A stretch of DNA of 32,898 nt, taken from positions 1-32,898 of the forward strand of contig JABGPV010000019.1 of assembly GCA_018644785.1 (NCBI GenBank), given 5' to 3'. Both the position numbers and the translations under genes were made by a program. The notes beneath the pieces are model-generated. The model was given only the letters and a program-made list of their open reading frames with translations, had not been told where the DNA came from and did no database searches. Shown here piece by piece: positions 8,302-15,604 of this stretch (the first letter of the stretch is position 1; each line of letters starts with the position of its first letter). Source of the DNA: Deltaproteobacteria bacterium. GTDB lineage: Bacteria; Desulfobacterota; DSM-4660; Desulfatiglandales; Desulfatiglandaceae.

Positions 8302-9909
8302 ATGCATGATATTCATGCCGATGCGGACGAGCTGGCCCACGTGAGCAGGGGAACCGCCGCCGGTCACGGGTTGCACCGGTGGGACCCAAGGTCAAAGCTG
8401 GGACTTCTCGCTGTCGCCATTGGATTAAATATTGTCGTTGCACAGTTGTGGCTCTCTTCAACGCTGTTTTTCATCAGTCTCCTGTTGGCGGCGTGGTCCC
8501 GTATTTCCCTGAGACACTTCGCTTTTTTTTTCATTGCTCCGGCGTGGGCCACACTGGTGGTTTTTTTCGGTTTCTCAATGGGGTTCGGCACAACCCCCGT
8601 GTGGTCTTTCGGTGTAATTCAAATCTACCGTGAAGGCATGCACCTGGGGCTTTCCGCGGCCGCCCGGGTGGCCTGCGACATGGCCTGGCTCGCGTCCGTC
8701 TTTCTGACCACGCCCTTTACCCGGGTCCTGGAAGCGCTCAAATGGTTTCACGTGCCTGCCATCCTCATTGAAGTGATGGCCACATCATACCGTTATGCGT
8801 TTTTGTTGTTTGAGGAGTTCTTCAAAATGAGGGATGTGGCCCGGATCAAAGGGGGGCTCCAAACCTACGCCATGACCTGCCGGTCCACAGCTTTAATTCT
8901 GGCACAATTTATTTTAAGGGCCTATGATCGAACCATCAGAATTCAGGAGGCCATGACGGCCCGGGGCGAAAACGCCACCCCCCACGGAGAACATATGGAA
9001 AAACTTGAGCCATCCCCTTCCTGCCCTAATCAGTGCGATGTGACGCCCGTATATTCAGAAGATGCCACAACTGTACTGACCTGTGACCATGTATCCCATT
9101 CCTACAAGGGGGACCGGGCACTGAAAAACATTTCCATAACCCTCAAAAAAGAGGAGGTGATGGTGCTGTGCGGCCCCAACGGGTCCGGGAAAACCACCCT
9201 GATGAAATTGTTCGCCGGAATCTTACCGCCGGACAGCGGCAAAATTACATTATTCGGCAAAGCGCTGAATCGCAAGACGCGCAAAGAGGCTTTCCGCCAC
9301 GTGGCTTTCCTGTTTCAAGATCCCAATGATCAGTTATTTTGTACCCATGTTCGCGAAGACATCGCTTACGGTCCGAAGAACCTCGGCGTCGAACCAGCCG
9401 AGATCGACCGGTTGGTGGATACCGCCATGGATTTGATGGAAGTATCGCATCTGGCCCATCGCCCCATTCACCGCCTCAGCCACGGGGAAATGAAAAGAGT
9501 GGGACTGGCCGGACTGATCGCCATGCGACCACCGCTCATCCTGCTCGATGAACCCACCGCCGGGCTGGATCCCGCTTCGGCAAATCATCTGGTGGATCTT
9601 ATCCGGCACCTGAACAGTCACCATGGCTATACCCTGGTCATGGTCACCCACGATGTGAACGTGGCAGCTGCCATCGCCAAACGGATCGTGATTCTCGATG
9701 AAGGGGAAGTCATCGCTGACGGGTCTCCCAGAGACATTCTGACGGACAGGGATCTCCTGGAAACCGCCCGGTTGGAACCACCGATTTTGACCCGCCTTTT
9801 CCAGGAGCTTTTTGAGAATTATCAGGATCAGCGTCAGATCCCCGTAACCATTGATGAGGCCATCGAAATGTTGCGATCGGCACCCATAGGACAAAATTGT
9901 AATGCCTGA
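8302..9909 (+). CDS. CbiQ-CbiO fusion: ECF cobalt transporter transmembrane and ATPase components
   Basis: A 535-residue fusion. Residues ~25-235 are CbiQ: WDPRSKLGLL, five or so membrane helices, then the coupling motif RIQEAMTARG. After a ~35-residue linker, residues ~262-500 are CbiO: Walker A GPNGSGKTT, Q-loop FQDPNDQLF, signature LSHGEMKRVGLAG, Walker B LILLDEPTAGLD and the switch His in VTHD. The protein powers cobalt import through CbiM. ATG 8302 is preferred to GTG 8296, with AGGTGAT upstream. A single-chain CbiQO enforces 1:1 stoichiometry of the two components. The N-terminus is rich in His/Asp (MHDIHADADELAH), which might touch metal but is not conserved as far as I know. It overlaps the next gene by 8 nt. 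Confidence 0.93.
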   Translation: MHDIHADADELAHVSRGTAAGHGLHRWDPRSKLGLLAVAIGLNIVVAQLWLSSTLFFISLLLAAWSRISLRHFAFFFIAPAWATLVVFFGFSMGFGTTPVWSFGVIQIYREGMHLGLSAAARVACDMAWLASVFLTTPFTRVLEALKWFHVPAILIEVMATSYRYAFLLFEEFFKMRDVARIKGGLQTYAMTCRSTALILAQFILRAYDRTIRIQEAMTARGENATPHGEHMEKLEPSPSCPNQCDVTPVYSEDATTVLTCDHVSHSYKGDRALKNISITLKKEEVMVLCGPNGSGKTTLMKLFAGILPPDSGKITLFGKALNRKTRKEAFRHVAFLFQDPNDQLFCTHVREDIAYGPKNLGVEPAEIDRLVDTAMDLMEVSHLAHRPIHRLSHGEMKRVGLAGLIAMRPPLILLDEPTAGLDPASANHLVDLIRHLNSHHGYTLVMVTHDVNVAAAIAKRIVILDEGEVIADGSPRDILTDRDLLETARLEPPILTRLFQELFENYQDQRQIPVTIDEAIEMLRSAPIGQNCNA

Positions 9910-10750
9910 AAACAGACTGACATTTGAATCTTATGAGTCCCTTTTCAAATTGCTTTATCCAGATACGGGTGACGGCATTTTTATTGTGGATGAAAACATG
10001 AAAATCCGAGCTGCCAACGAACAGACCGGGGATTTATTCGGCATGCCGTCGGCTGATCTCATAGGCAGCGATTATCATGATCTCATAGCGCCCAACAGCC
10101 GATACCTCCTGGACCGTTCTGTTGGCGAGATTGAGGATTCCGGAAACTGGGAGGGAGAATTGAACTGCCTCTCGGGAGATGGCAACCCTTTCCCGGTGGA
10201 CATGTCCATGAAACAGATCCGGTCGGGTAACGTGATCCTCTATTGTATCATTATCCGTGACCTCACGGATTATAAAATGCTCAAAGAACAGTTGCGCCAC
10301 GAAAAAGCCAACCGCAGGGAAATGTATGTGACCATGCGCAACCTGATGAAAGCCTTTGACCGGGAAAAAAGCGGGGTAGAAAGAAACATCTCCCATAAAA
10401 TCGAAACCCTGCTTTTACCTGCCATAGATAAAATCCGGAAAGAACCCGCCATTGAGCTGAGAAATATGTTCCTGGATATCCTACGCGAGCAGCTTATCGT
10501 GTTGACAAAAGGGTTCGGAACGGAGCTGGATGCCCGCTTTCTTTCTTTAACCAGGACCGAGATGAACATCTGCCGCCTGATTCAATCCGGATATTCGAGC
10601 AAGGAAATCGCCGAAAACCTCAACCTTTCTTTCGAAACAATCCATACCCATCGGAAAAACATTCGGAAGAAACTGGGACTTCGTGGACGAAAGGTCAATT
10701 TGTATTCAATGCTTTCGAGCAGGTCATTTTTCACAAACTATACTGTCTAG
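9902..10750 (+). CDS. PAS-domain LuxR-type transcriptional regulator
   Basis: A 282-residue one-component regulator. A PAS domain at ~18-130 (GDGIFIVDENMKIRAANEQT, then VILYCIIIRDLTDY) senses a signal. A charged helical region (~130-215) joins it to a LuxR/NarL-type helix-turn-helix at ~218-275 (LTRTEMNICRLIQSG, SSKEIAENLNLS, IHTHRKNIRKKLGL). No receiver domain is present, so phosphorylation is not implied. It overlaps the end of cbiQO by 8 nt and is probably co-expressed. It could control the cobalt uptake operon or the methyltransferase genes that follow (inference). The PAS ligand is unknown. Confidence 0.87.
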   Translation: MPENRLTFESYESLFKLLYPDTGDGIFIVDENMKIRAANEQTGDLFGMPSADLIGSDYHDLIAPNSRYLLDRSVGEIEDSGNWEGELNCLSGDGNPFPVDMSMKQIRSGNVILYCIIIRDLTDYKMLKEQLRHEKANRREMYVTMRNLMKAFDREKSGVERNISHKIETLLLPAIDKIRKEPAIELRNMFLDILREQLIVLTKGFGTELDARFLSLTRTEMNICRLIQSGYSSKEIAENLNLSFETIHTHRKNIRKKLGLRGRKVNLYSMLSSRSFFTNYTV

Positions 10751-10786
10751 CAAGTGACAGGACGAACCTGCTATGGATCCCCACAG

Positions 10787-11611
10787 ATGCCGCTTCCATT
10801 CGATCTCACTTTAACTGTTTCAAACGTAGACGTGTTGTCTCAACTGGCATCCCGTTTTATCGGGGAATTTGAAAAGAGACTGTCTCCTGATGGACCGCTG
10901 GATGTGAACCTTGTACTACATAAAACACGGTCCGGGTTCACCGACCCGCCCGCGGGCTGTCCTCGACCGATGGTGCTTGCAAAACAGGACGGCGCCCGAA
11001 CCAACCTCCACCTCTCGGGACCAGACCTTGTCGGCATCCCCGTGACCGCTTTTCAAGGGGGGCTCGATCTGGAATTGGCAACCGTCGTCCTTGGACGTCG
11101 CAAGAGTGACTTTCAGTTCAATTTCAGGCGGGAAATCCTGCCCTTAATAAACGTCAGCGGAACAGCCAAGCAGGTTATCCGCTACCTGGTGCATCACCTC
11201 GAGGCTGTCGTGAAACAGCTCAAGGCTGTCGAACTGGTGCTGGATATGGCCCATGGTCTGCCCCTGTGCGCCTATTACTACATGCTTATTTCTCCCTCCA
11301 ATGAAGACAAGGAAAACTACAGGAATCTGGTGCCGCACCATTGGACGCGCGCCATATTCATTTCCAAGAAATGCAAAGAACACGCCGCCATCGTGTTCCT
11401 GGCCCAACAGGGAATATTCGCGGAGCTGGAAGCCTATTGGTGGGCCTGCCATGACTACATTTTGCCGGAAGACAAACACCTGCTGGAAGAACTGGGACAC
11501 ATTTCCAGCCAATCCAATCCCAAACGGTTTTCAAAGCGGGTCGTCGTCCTGTTTGAAACGGTAAAATCAAACCTTTTGATGGTCCTCGGGGGCGCCACAA
11601 CCCAACCATAA
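10787..11611 (+). CDS. Conserved-looking protein of unknown function
   Basis: I do not recognise this 274-residue protein. The ATG at 10787 (MPLPFDLTLTVSN) is chosen over a GTG at 10754, which has no ribosome site; both give the same frame, and the start is uncertain. There is no signal peptide or membrane helix. The sequence looks globular and alpha/beta, with a YLVHHLEAVVKQLKAVE helix, a cluster of aromatics (CAYYYMLIS, AYWWACHDY) and several His and Cys residues. It is the last gene of the cbiMQO operon and lies upstream of the short CobW operon, so a role in cobalt, corrinoid or methyl metabolism is possible. No catalytic motif is apparent. Confidence 0.6.
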   Translation: MPLPFDLTLTVSNVDVLSQLASRFIGEFEKRLSPDGPLDVNLVLHKTRSGFTDPPAGCPRPMVLAKQDGARTNLHLSGPDLVGIPVTAFQGGLDLELATVVLGRRKSDFQFNFRREILPLINVSGTAKQVIRYLVHHLEAVVKQLKAVELVLDMAHGLPLCAYYYMLISPSNEDKENYRNLVPHHWTRAIFISKKCKEHAAIVFLAQQGIFAELEAYWWACHDYILPEDKHLLEELGHISSQSNPKRFSKRVVVLFETVKSNLLMVLGGATTQP

Positions 11612-11770
11612 GCTTTTTCATCAGCCCACACCCTCATATCGGGTATATCAAATTACCCAAAAAATACCCCAACAAATCCCTTTACATCATCAATGAAAAT
11701 GCGCAGACTGTTTTTTAGTGAACCTGTGGGAGTTTCTATGGTCCCATAATTTTCAATTTCGGGAGGCGCC

Positions 11771-12385
11771 ATGAAAATTACACAAATCGCCGGGTTCCTG
11801 GGATGTGGTAAAACCACTCTCATATTGAAACTGGCCCGGGATATAGCCGAAGGCGGCAAACGCAAAGTAGCGCTGGTGGTAAACGAGATCGGTGAAATTC
11901 CGGTAGACGGGAAGGTGATTGAAGAAAGCGGCATGCAGGTCAAGGATATCGGCGGCGGCTGTATTTGCTGCGAAGTAGCCGCCACCTTTGCCAAGACCAT
12001 ATATCGGCTTTACAAAGATTTTTCCCCGGATCACGTCCTGGTGGAGCCCACCGGCGTAGCCGTGCCGCACCAGGTGAAACTGGCCGCCAGAATGGGCGGG
12101 CGAGATGCCAAAATCGGCATGGGTCCGGCCATCGTTTTGTTTGATGCCACTCGGCCGGCCGAGCTGCTGGACATGGACATGCTCGGCCAGCTGGTGACCA
12201 CCCAGATCAAGGACGCCGACATCATCGCCATCAGCAAAGTGGATGCAGTGGAACAATCCGAAGTGGCGGATGCATCCAGGCGTGTTCGCGAGTACAACAC
12301 CAAGGCCGAAATTATCAACCTTTCATCCTTTTCAGAGCTGGGCATTGATCAGCTGGTGGATGGCATCATCGATTGGAAGGAGTAA
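11771..12385 (+). CDS. Short CobW/HypB-like GTPase with intact CxCC motif
   Basis: A 204-residue G3E-type GTPase without the CobW_C domain. It has Walker A GFLGCGKTT (residues 8-16), VNEIGEIPVDG, the metal motif GGGCICC with Cys64, Cys66 and Cys67, VEPTGVAVP and the guanine motif SKVD in place of NKxD. The start at 11771 has GGGAGG upstream. It starts a compact operon: the unknown gene at 12391 begins 5 nt after its stop, followed by a Sec-containing paralogue and a UroD-like methyltransferase. The likely role is metal or corrinoid loading or reactivation of the methyltransferase system, by analogy with HypB/UreG/CobW (inference). It is the in-window Cys comparator for the Sec protein at 12916. 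Confidence 0.88.
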   Translation: MKITQIAGFLGCGKTTLILKLARDIAEGGKRKVALVVNEIGEIPVDGKVIEESGMQVKDIGGGCICCEVAATFAKTIYRLYKDFSPDHVLVEPTGVAVPHQVKLAARMGGRDAKIGMGPAIVLFDATRPAELLDMDMLGQLVTTQIKDADIIAISKVDAVEQSEVADASRRVREYNTKAEIINLSSFSELGIDQLVDGIIDWKE

Positions 12386-12390
12386 TCCAA

Positions 12391-12915
12391 ATGGCCGTGA
12401 ACAACCCCAAAGAACCCGGGTGCTACACCGAGCATGGCGTCAGCGGTTACGGCGTGGCCGCCAAGCTGAGCCGCAAGGAACCCATGAACGAGGCCTTTCT
12501 TAAAGGCATGGCGGAAAAGATGATGCTGGCCATTGCCGACAAATGCATGGAACTGGGGGCTCGCTGCATCGGGCACATCAAGAGCCACCTTAGAACCGGG
12601 GCCGGCACCATCAAGGCAGACACCATCGGCGCGGCCCATGGATCGTATTCCTCCGGAACTATTACCGAACCCGTAAAAGATCTCTACATCGCTATCAACA
12701 GCATTATCCAGGGCATCCCCGAGGATGCGGTGAAGGCGGCCACGCTGGAAGGGATGCATGAGGTGGCAGACCGGCGGGGGATCACCGTGGTAAAAGAGAA
12801 GGAACACACCTACTTCGACGAGTTTGATTTTGTAGCTTCCAAACAGGACTATATAAAACAGCTCGAAGAGCAGCTTACCACAACTGAAAACCCGGATTCG
12901 GATCAGGAGAAATAG
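12391..12915 (+). CDS. Unknown protein between two CobW-like GTPases
   Basis: A 174-residue soluble protein that I do not recognise. The ATG at 12391 is 8 nt downstream of AAGGAGT; the upstream TTG at 12373 is rejected. Visible features are a Gly/His-rich core (TEHGVSGYG, GHIKSHLRTGAG, GAAHGSYSSG), a long helix around Cys-MELGARC, and an acidic Glu/Gln-rich C-terminus from ~150 that looks disordered. Its stop codon directly abuts the start of the Sec-containing GTPase (TAG-ATG). The context suggests it is a partner or client of the two GTPases; the His residues could bind metal (inference). Confidence 0.7.
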   Translation: MAVNNPKEPGCYTEHGVSGYGVAAKLSRKEPMNEAFLKGMAEKMMLAIADKCMELGARCIGHIKSHLRTGAGTIKADTIGAAHGSYSSGTITEPVKDLYIAINSIIQGIPEDAVKAATLEGMHEVADRRGITVVKEKEHTYFDEFDFVASKQDYIKQLEEQLTTTENPDSDQEK

Positions 12916-13503
12916 ATGCGCGTCGTCAGTGTATCCGGTACCCGTGGGAGTGGAAAAACAACCTTGATCCGCGAACTGATCGCCCATTTCAATACCAGAA
13001 ATAAGAATTCGGCCGTCATCGTCAATGAAGAGGGGCAGGCCGTCTACGATGCGGATTTTGTCCTGTCCCATGACATTACACTGGAATATATCCGAGGCGG
13101 TTGAGTGGGCTGTTCCCTGGCATCCAGTCTGGTTGCCCTGAAAAAGCGGCTCAAACGGAATCTTGACCCGGATCTGTTGTTTATCGAGCCTTCTGAAATG
13201 GTGGTGACCCGGGAACTCCGTGATGTAGCGTCCATGGGCTTGAGAGACATTCATTATGAAACCGGCCCGTTTATCACCCTCCTGGACGGCCCCTTGTTCG
13301 AATTTCTTTGGTCCGAGCGAAAGGCCCTGCTCTTAGGCCATGTAAAAGACGCCGATCTGGTGGCTGTAAGCCGGGTGGATTTGCTTGAGGACCATGAATT
13401 GAAACATATTGGCAACCTGCTGAAGGATCACTGCCATGGGTGGATCCCTTTAAGCACACACAACGGCACAGGCGTGACGGAAGTGGTCAATCTTATGGCG
13501 TGA
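12916..13503 (+). CDS. Selenocysteine-containing short CobW-like GTPase (TGA 13102-13104 read as Sec63)
   Basis: Read with one TGA as Sec, this is a single 195-residue GTPase. Walker A GTRGSGKTT (8-16), VNEEGQAVYD, the motif GG-U-VGC with Sec63 and Cys66, FIEPSEMVV and SRVD all align with the short CobW protein at 11771. There the same positions are GG-C-ICC, so Sec replaces the first metal-binding Cys and the middle Cys becomes Gly. The second half carries no alternative ATG or ribosome site at 13105, and the frame is uninterrupted otherwise. A SECIS-like hairpin with loop GUC places G at +23 after the TGA. AGGAG lies 7 nt before the start. Without recoding, the gene would give two useless fragments (62 and 132 residues). 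Role: metal or corrinoid chaperone for the methyltransferase system (inference). Confidence 0.88.
13119..13137 (+). other. Candidate bacterial SECIS hairpin for the CobW-like selenoprotein
   Basis: The hairpin pairs GGCA (13119-13122) with TGCC (13134-13137) and CCA (13124-13126) with TGG (13130-13132). These are separated by one T-T mismatch, leaving the loop GTC. The loop G is 23 nt after the TGA, matching the spacing and the GU loop of the E. coli fdhF SECIS. Confidence 0.8.
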
Positions 13504-13525
13504 TAACAGCGTGTAAATGCTCAAA

Positions 13526-13544
13526 AAAGGTTCTGAGAACCTTT
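13526..13544 (+). other. Perfect inverted repeat between the Sec GTPase and the UroD-like gene
   Basis: AAAGGTTC (13526-13533) and GAACCTTT (13537-13544) form an 8-bp perfect stem with a TGA loop, 22 nt after the GTPase stop. No T-tract follows, so it is more likely an RNA-processing or stability hairpin, or a protein-binding palindrome, than a terminator. Confidence 0.6.
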
Positions 13545-13577
13545 CATTAATTCTAAACCCAGGCAAGGAGGAATCAC

Positions 13578-14618
13578 ATGACACCACTAGAAAGAATCGG
13601 AACAGTACTGCAAGGTGGAATTCCGGACCGCGTTCCCGCCGCACCGTTGATTTGCGGCGCTTCGCGCAGGGTCTACGGGGTAACCTACGATGAGTGGTCC
13701 CAGGATGGCGAAATCATGGCCAAGTCCATGCTGCAGGCCCAGGACTTGATCGGGTTTGACGGCATCCTCGGCCTGGTAGACCTCTCCGTTGAAGCGGCGG
13801 ACTTCGGCCAGAAAATGGTCTTCCCCATCGAAGACACAGCCCATCCAGACTACGACGACCCTTTCATCAAAACACCGGATGATTTTTTTAAGATCGAACA
13901 GTTTGACCCCACCAAATCACCGCGGATGAAGGAAGTGTTGAAGTATTACAAGATGATCGCTGACGATCGGGCCGACAGGGTTGCCATTATGGGGTTCGTG
14001 TACGGACCGCTGGGGGTTTTGTCCATGATGCGGGGCGCTGAAAATCTCTTCCGGGACTGCTACAAAAACCGGGAAGGGGTCATGAAGGCCCAGGAGATCA
14101 TCACCCCGGTGTTGATCGAATACATCAAAGAGATCGGCAAAACGGGTGTGCATGCCATCGTACTGGATACCCTGTTCGCCTCTCAAACCATCATGGGCAA
14201 GGACATGTGGGTGGAAATCGAAGCACCGTTCACCACCCAGCTGGCCAACGCCACCCGTGATGCCGGGATGATGGTCATGGTTCACAACTGCGGTAACGGC
14301 ATCTATTTTGATGTCCAGATCGAAGCCATGGAACCGGTGGCCATCTCTTTTGCGTATCCTGCTGACGACACCGCGGACATGCACGAGCTCAAGGCAAAAT
14401 ACGGCAAAAAGACCTGCCTGTGCGGTTATGCGAGCCCGGCCCAGTACGCGTTTCTGGGCTCTCCGGAAGAAATGAAGATGGAGTGCAAAAAAGAGATAGA
14501 GGAGCTGGGAAAGGACGGTGGATTTATCCTGGCAACCGGCTGCGAATTCCCGCCCAACGGATCCTTGATGAATGCCATTGCCATGATGGAAGCGGCTGAA
14601 TTATACGGAAAATACTAA
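13578..14618 (+). CDS. MtaA/UroD-family corrinoid methyltransferase
   Basis: A complete 346-residue member of the MtaA/MtbA/CmuA branch of the UroD superfamily. It opens with MTPLERIGTVLQGGIPDRVP. The zinc-ligand pattern of methylcobamide:thiol methyltransferases is present: His and Cys in MVHNCGN (~230-236) and a late Cys in ATGCEFPPN (~320-328). It should therefore be able to activate a thiol or similar acceptor and exchange methyl with a methylcorrinoid. The ribosome site AAGGAGG is 7 nt upstream of ATG 13578. It is the last gene of the GTPase operon, ending at a strong terminator, which makes it a likely client of the two short GTPases (inference). True uroporphyrinogen decarboxylase function is unlikely given the Zn-site pattern and context. 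Confidence 0.9.
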   Translation: MTPLERIGTVLQGGIPDRVPAAPLICGASRRVYGVTYDEWSQDGEIMAKSMLQAQDLIGFDGILGLVDLSVEAADFGQKMVFPIEDTAHPDYDDPFIKTPDDFFKIEQFDPTKSPRMKEVLKYYKMIADDRADRVAIMGFVYGPLGVLSMMRGAENLFRDCYKNREGVMKAQEIITPVLIEYIKEIGKTGVHAIVLDTLFASQTIMGKDMWVEIEAPFTTQLANATRDAGMMVMVHNCGNGIYFDVQIEAMEPVAISFAYPADDTADMHELKAKYGKKTCLCGYASPAQYAFLGSPEEMKMECKKEIEELGKDGGFILATGCEFPPNGSLMNAIAMMEAAELYGKY

Positions 14619-14649
14619 TAGACTGAAACCCTTGTAATCTGTTCCTTTT

Positions 14650-14709
14650 AGACAGGTTTGACAGGATAAGGGATTGTTATAAGCCCCCTGTCAATCCTGT
14701 CTGTTTTTT
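14650..14709 (+). terminator. Strong Rho-independent terminator
   Basis: A 16-bp stem with one mismatch pairs 14650-14665 with 14687-14702, each arm built from two copies of a gacagg core. The loop is 21 nt and G plus six T follow (14704-14709). It closes the operon ending with the UroD-like methyltransferase. Confidence 0.88.
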
Positions 14710-14742
14710 CAGATAGATCTAACGATACTTATGGAGTCAACC

Positions 14743-15588
14743 ATGCAACCCCCCCCAACGCCTGAAGCCCCACCCCAAAAACAAAACGGCATCGCCATCG
14801 AAAGTTACCATATCAGCTCAGAACCCTATTACCTGCCCACGGGTGACGAGATCGAAGTTTTCGAGTCCGCCACCCGGCTCAAGCTGCCCGTGATGCTGAA
14901 GGGTCCCACCGGTTGCGGCAAAACCCGGTTTCTGGAACACATGGCCTGGAAACTCTCCCGTCCGCTGGTGACCATCGCCTGCCACGAGGATCTGACCGCC
15001 TCCGACCTGGTGGGACGATACTTACTGAAGGGCGAAGAAACCCCCTGGCAGGACGGCCCCTTAAGTCTGGCGGTCAAACACGGAGCCATCTGTTATTTGG
15101 ACGAGGTTGTGGAAGCACGAAAGGATACCACCGTTGTAATCCATCCGTTGACCGACGACCGGCGGGTTCTACCCCAGGAAAAACGGGGTCTACTGTTGCA
15201 ATCCCATCCAGACTTCTTGCTGGTCATCTCTTATAACCCCGGCTACCAGAGCGTCATGAAAGACCTGAAACACTCGACGCGCCAGCGGTTTGTGGCCATT
15301 GAGTTCGATTACCCAAGAGCCGAAGATGAACAGTCCATCATTATGACGGAAGCCGGAGTGGATGCGGATACGGCCGGACGTCTCGTCCGCCTGGGCGAAA
15401 TGGTGCGGAACCTTCGGCAGCACGGACTGGAAGAGGGGGTCAGTACAAGGCTGCTGGTTTATGCCGGGAAATTGATGGTGGACGGCCTGTCCAGGACCGC
15501 GGCATGCAACGCGGCCGTGATCCACTGTATGTCCGATGATGCGGAGATGCAGGAAGCCATTGCCGAAATCGTTTCCGGCCTTTTTTAG
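14743..15588 (+). CDS. NorQ/CbbQ/GvpN-type AAA+ ATPase (MoxR group)
   Basis: A 281-residue AAA+ protein. It has a Pro-rich N-terminus, Walker [10 protein letters not shown], a Walker B with [10 protein letters not shown], sensor-1-like [10 protein letters not shown] and the C-terminal lid typical of CbbQ/NorQ. The start at 14743 is chosen over ATG 14731 because TGGAGTC sits 6 nt upstream only for the former. CbbQ and NorQ act as hexameric remodelling ATPases with VWA partners (CbbO/NorD) to activate Rubisco or insert non-heme iron in NO reductase. The cobaltochelatase pair CobS/CobT is a related arrangement. The VWA partner follows 16 nt downstream. Beside methyltransferase and cobalt genes, a role in metal or corrinoid insertion or reactivation is plausible but unproven. 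Confidence 0.9.
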   Translation: MQPPPTPEAPPQKQNGIAIESYHISSEPYYLPTGDEIEVFESATRLKLPVMLKGPTGCGKTRFLEHMAWKLSRPLVTIACHEDLTASDLVGRYLLKGEETPWQDGPLSLAVKHGAICYLDEVVEARKDTTVVIHPLTDDRRVLPQEKRGLLLQSHPDFLLVISYNPGYQSVMKDLKHSTRQRFVAIEFDYPRAEDEQSIIMTEAGVDADTAGRLVRLGEMVRNLRQHGLEEGVSTRLLVYAGKLMVDGLSRTAACNAAVIHCMSDDAEMQEAIAEIVSGLF

Positions 15589-15604
15589 TCATGGACAACA
15601 ATCA

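Noticed and set aside
13102..13104. The TGA in the second short GTPase as a nonsense mutation of a pseudogene.
   Set aside because: It falls exactly on a conserved Cys position, a SECIS-like hairpin follows, the rest of the frame is intact, and three neighbouring loci show the same pattern.
12349..13254. Long minus-strand open frame (301 codons).
   Set aside because: It lies antisense to the unknown protein and Sec GTPase genes and its translation resembles no protein family.
13526..13544. Perfect 8-bp hairpin as a Rho-independent terminator.
   Set aside because: No T-tract follows the stem, and the next gene is likely in the same operon; listed only as a hairpin.
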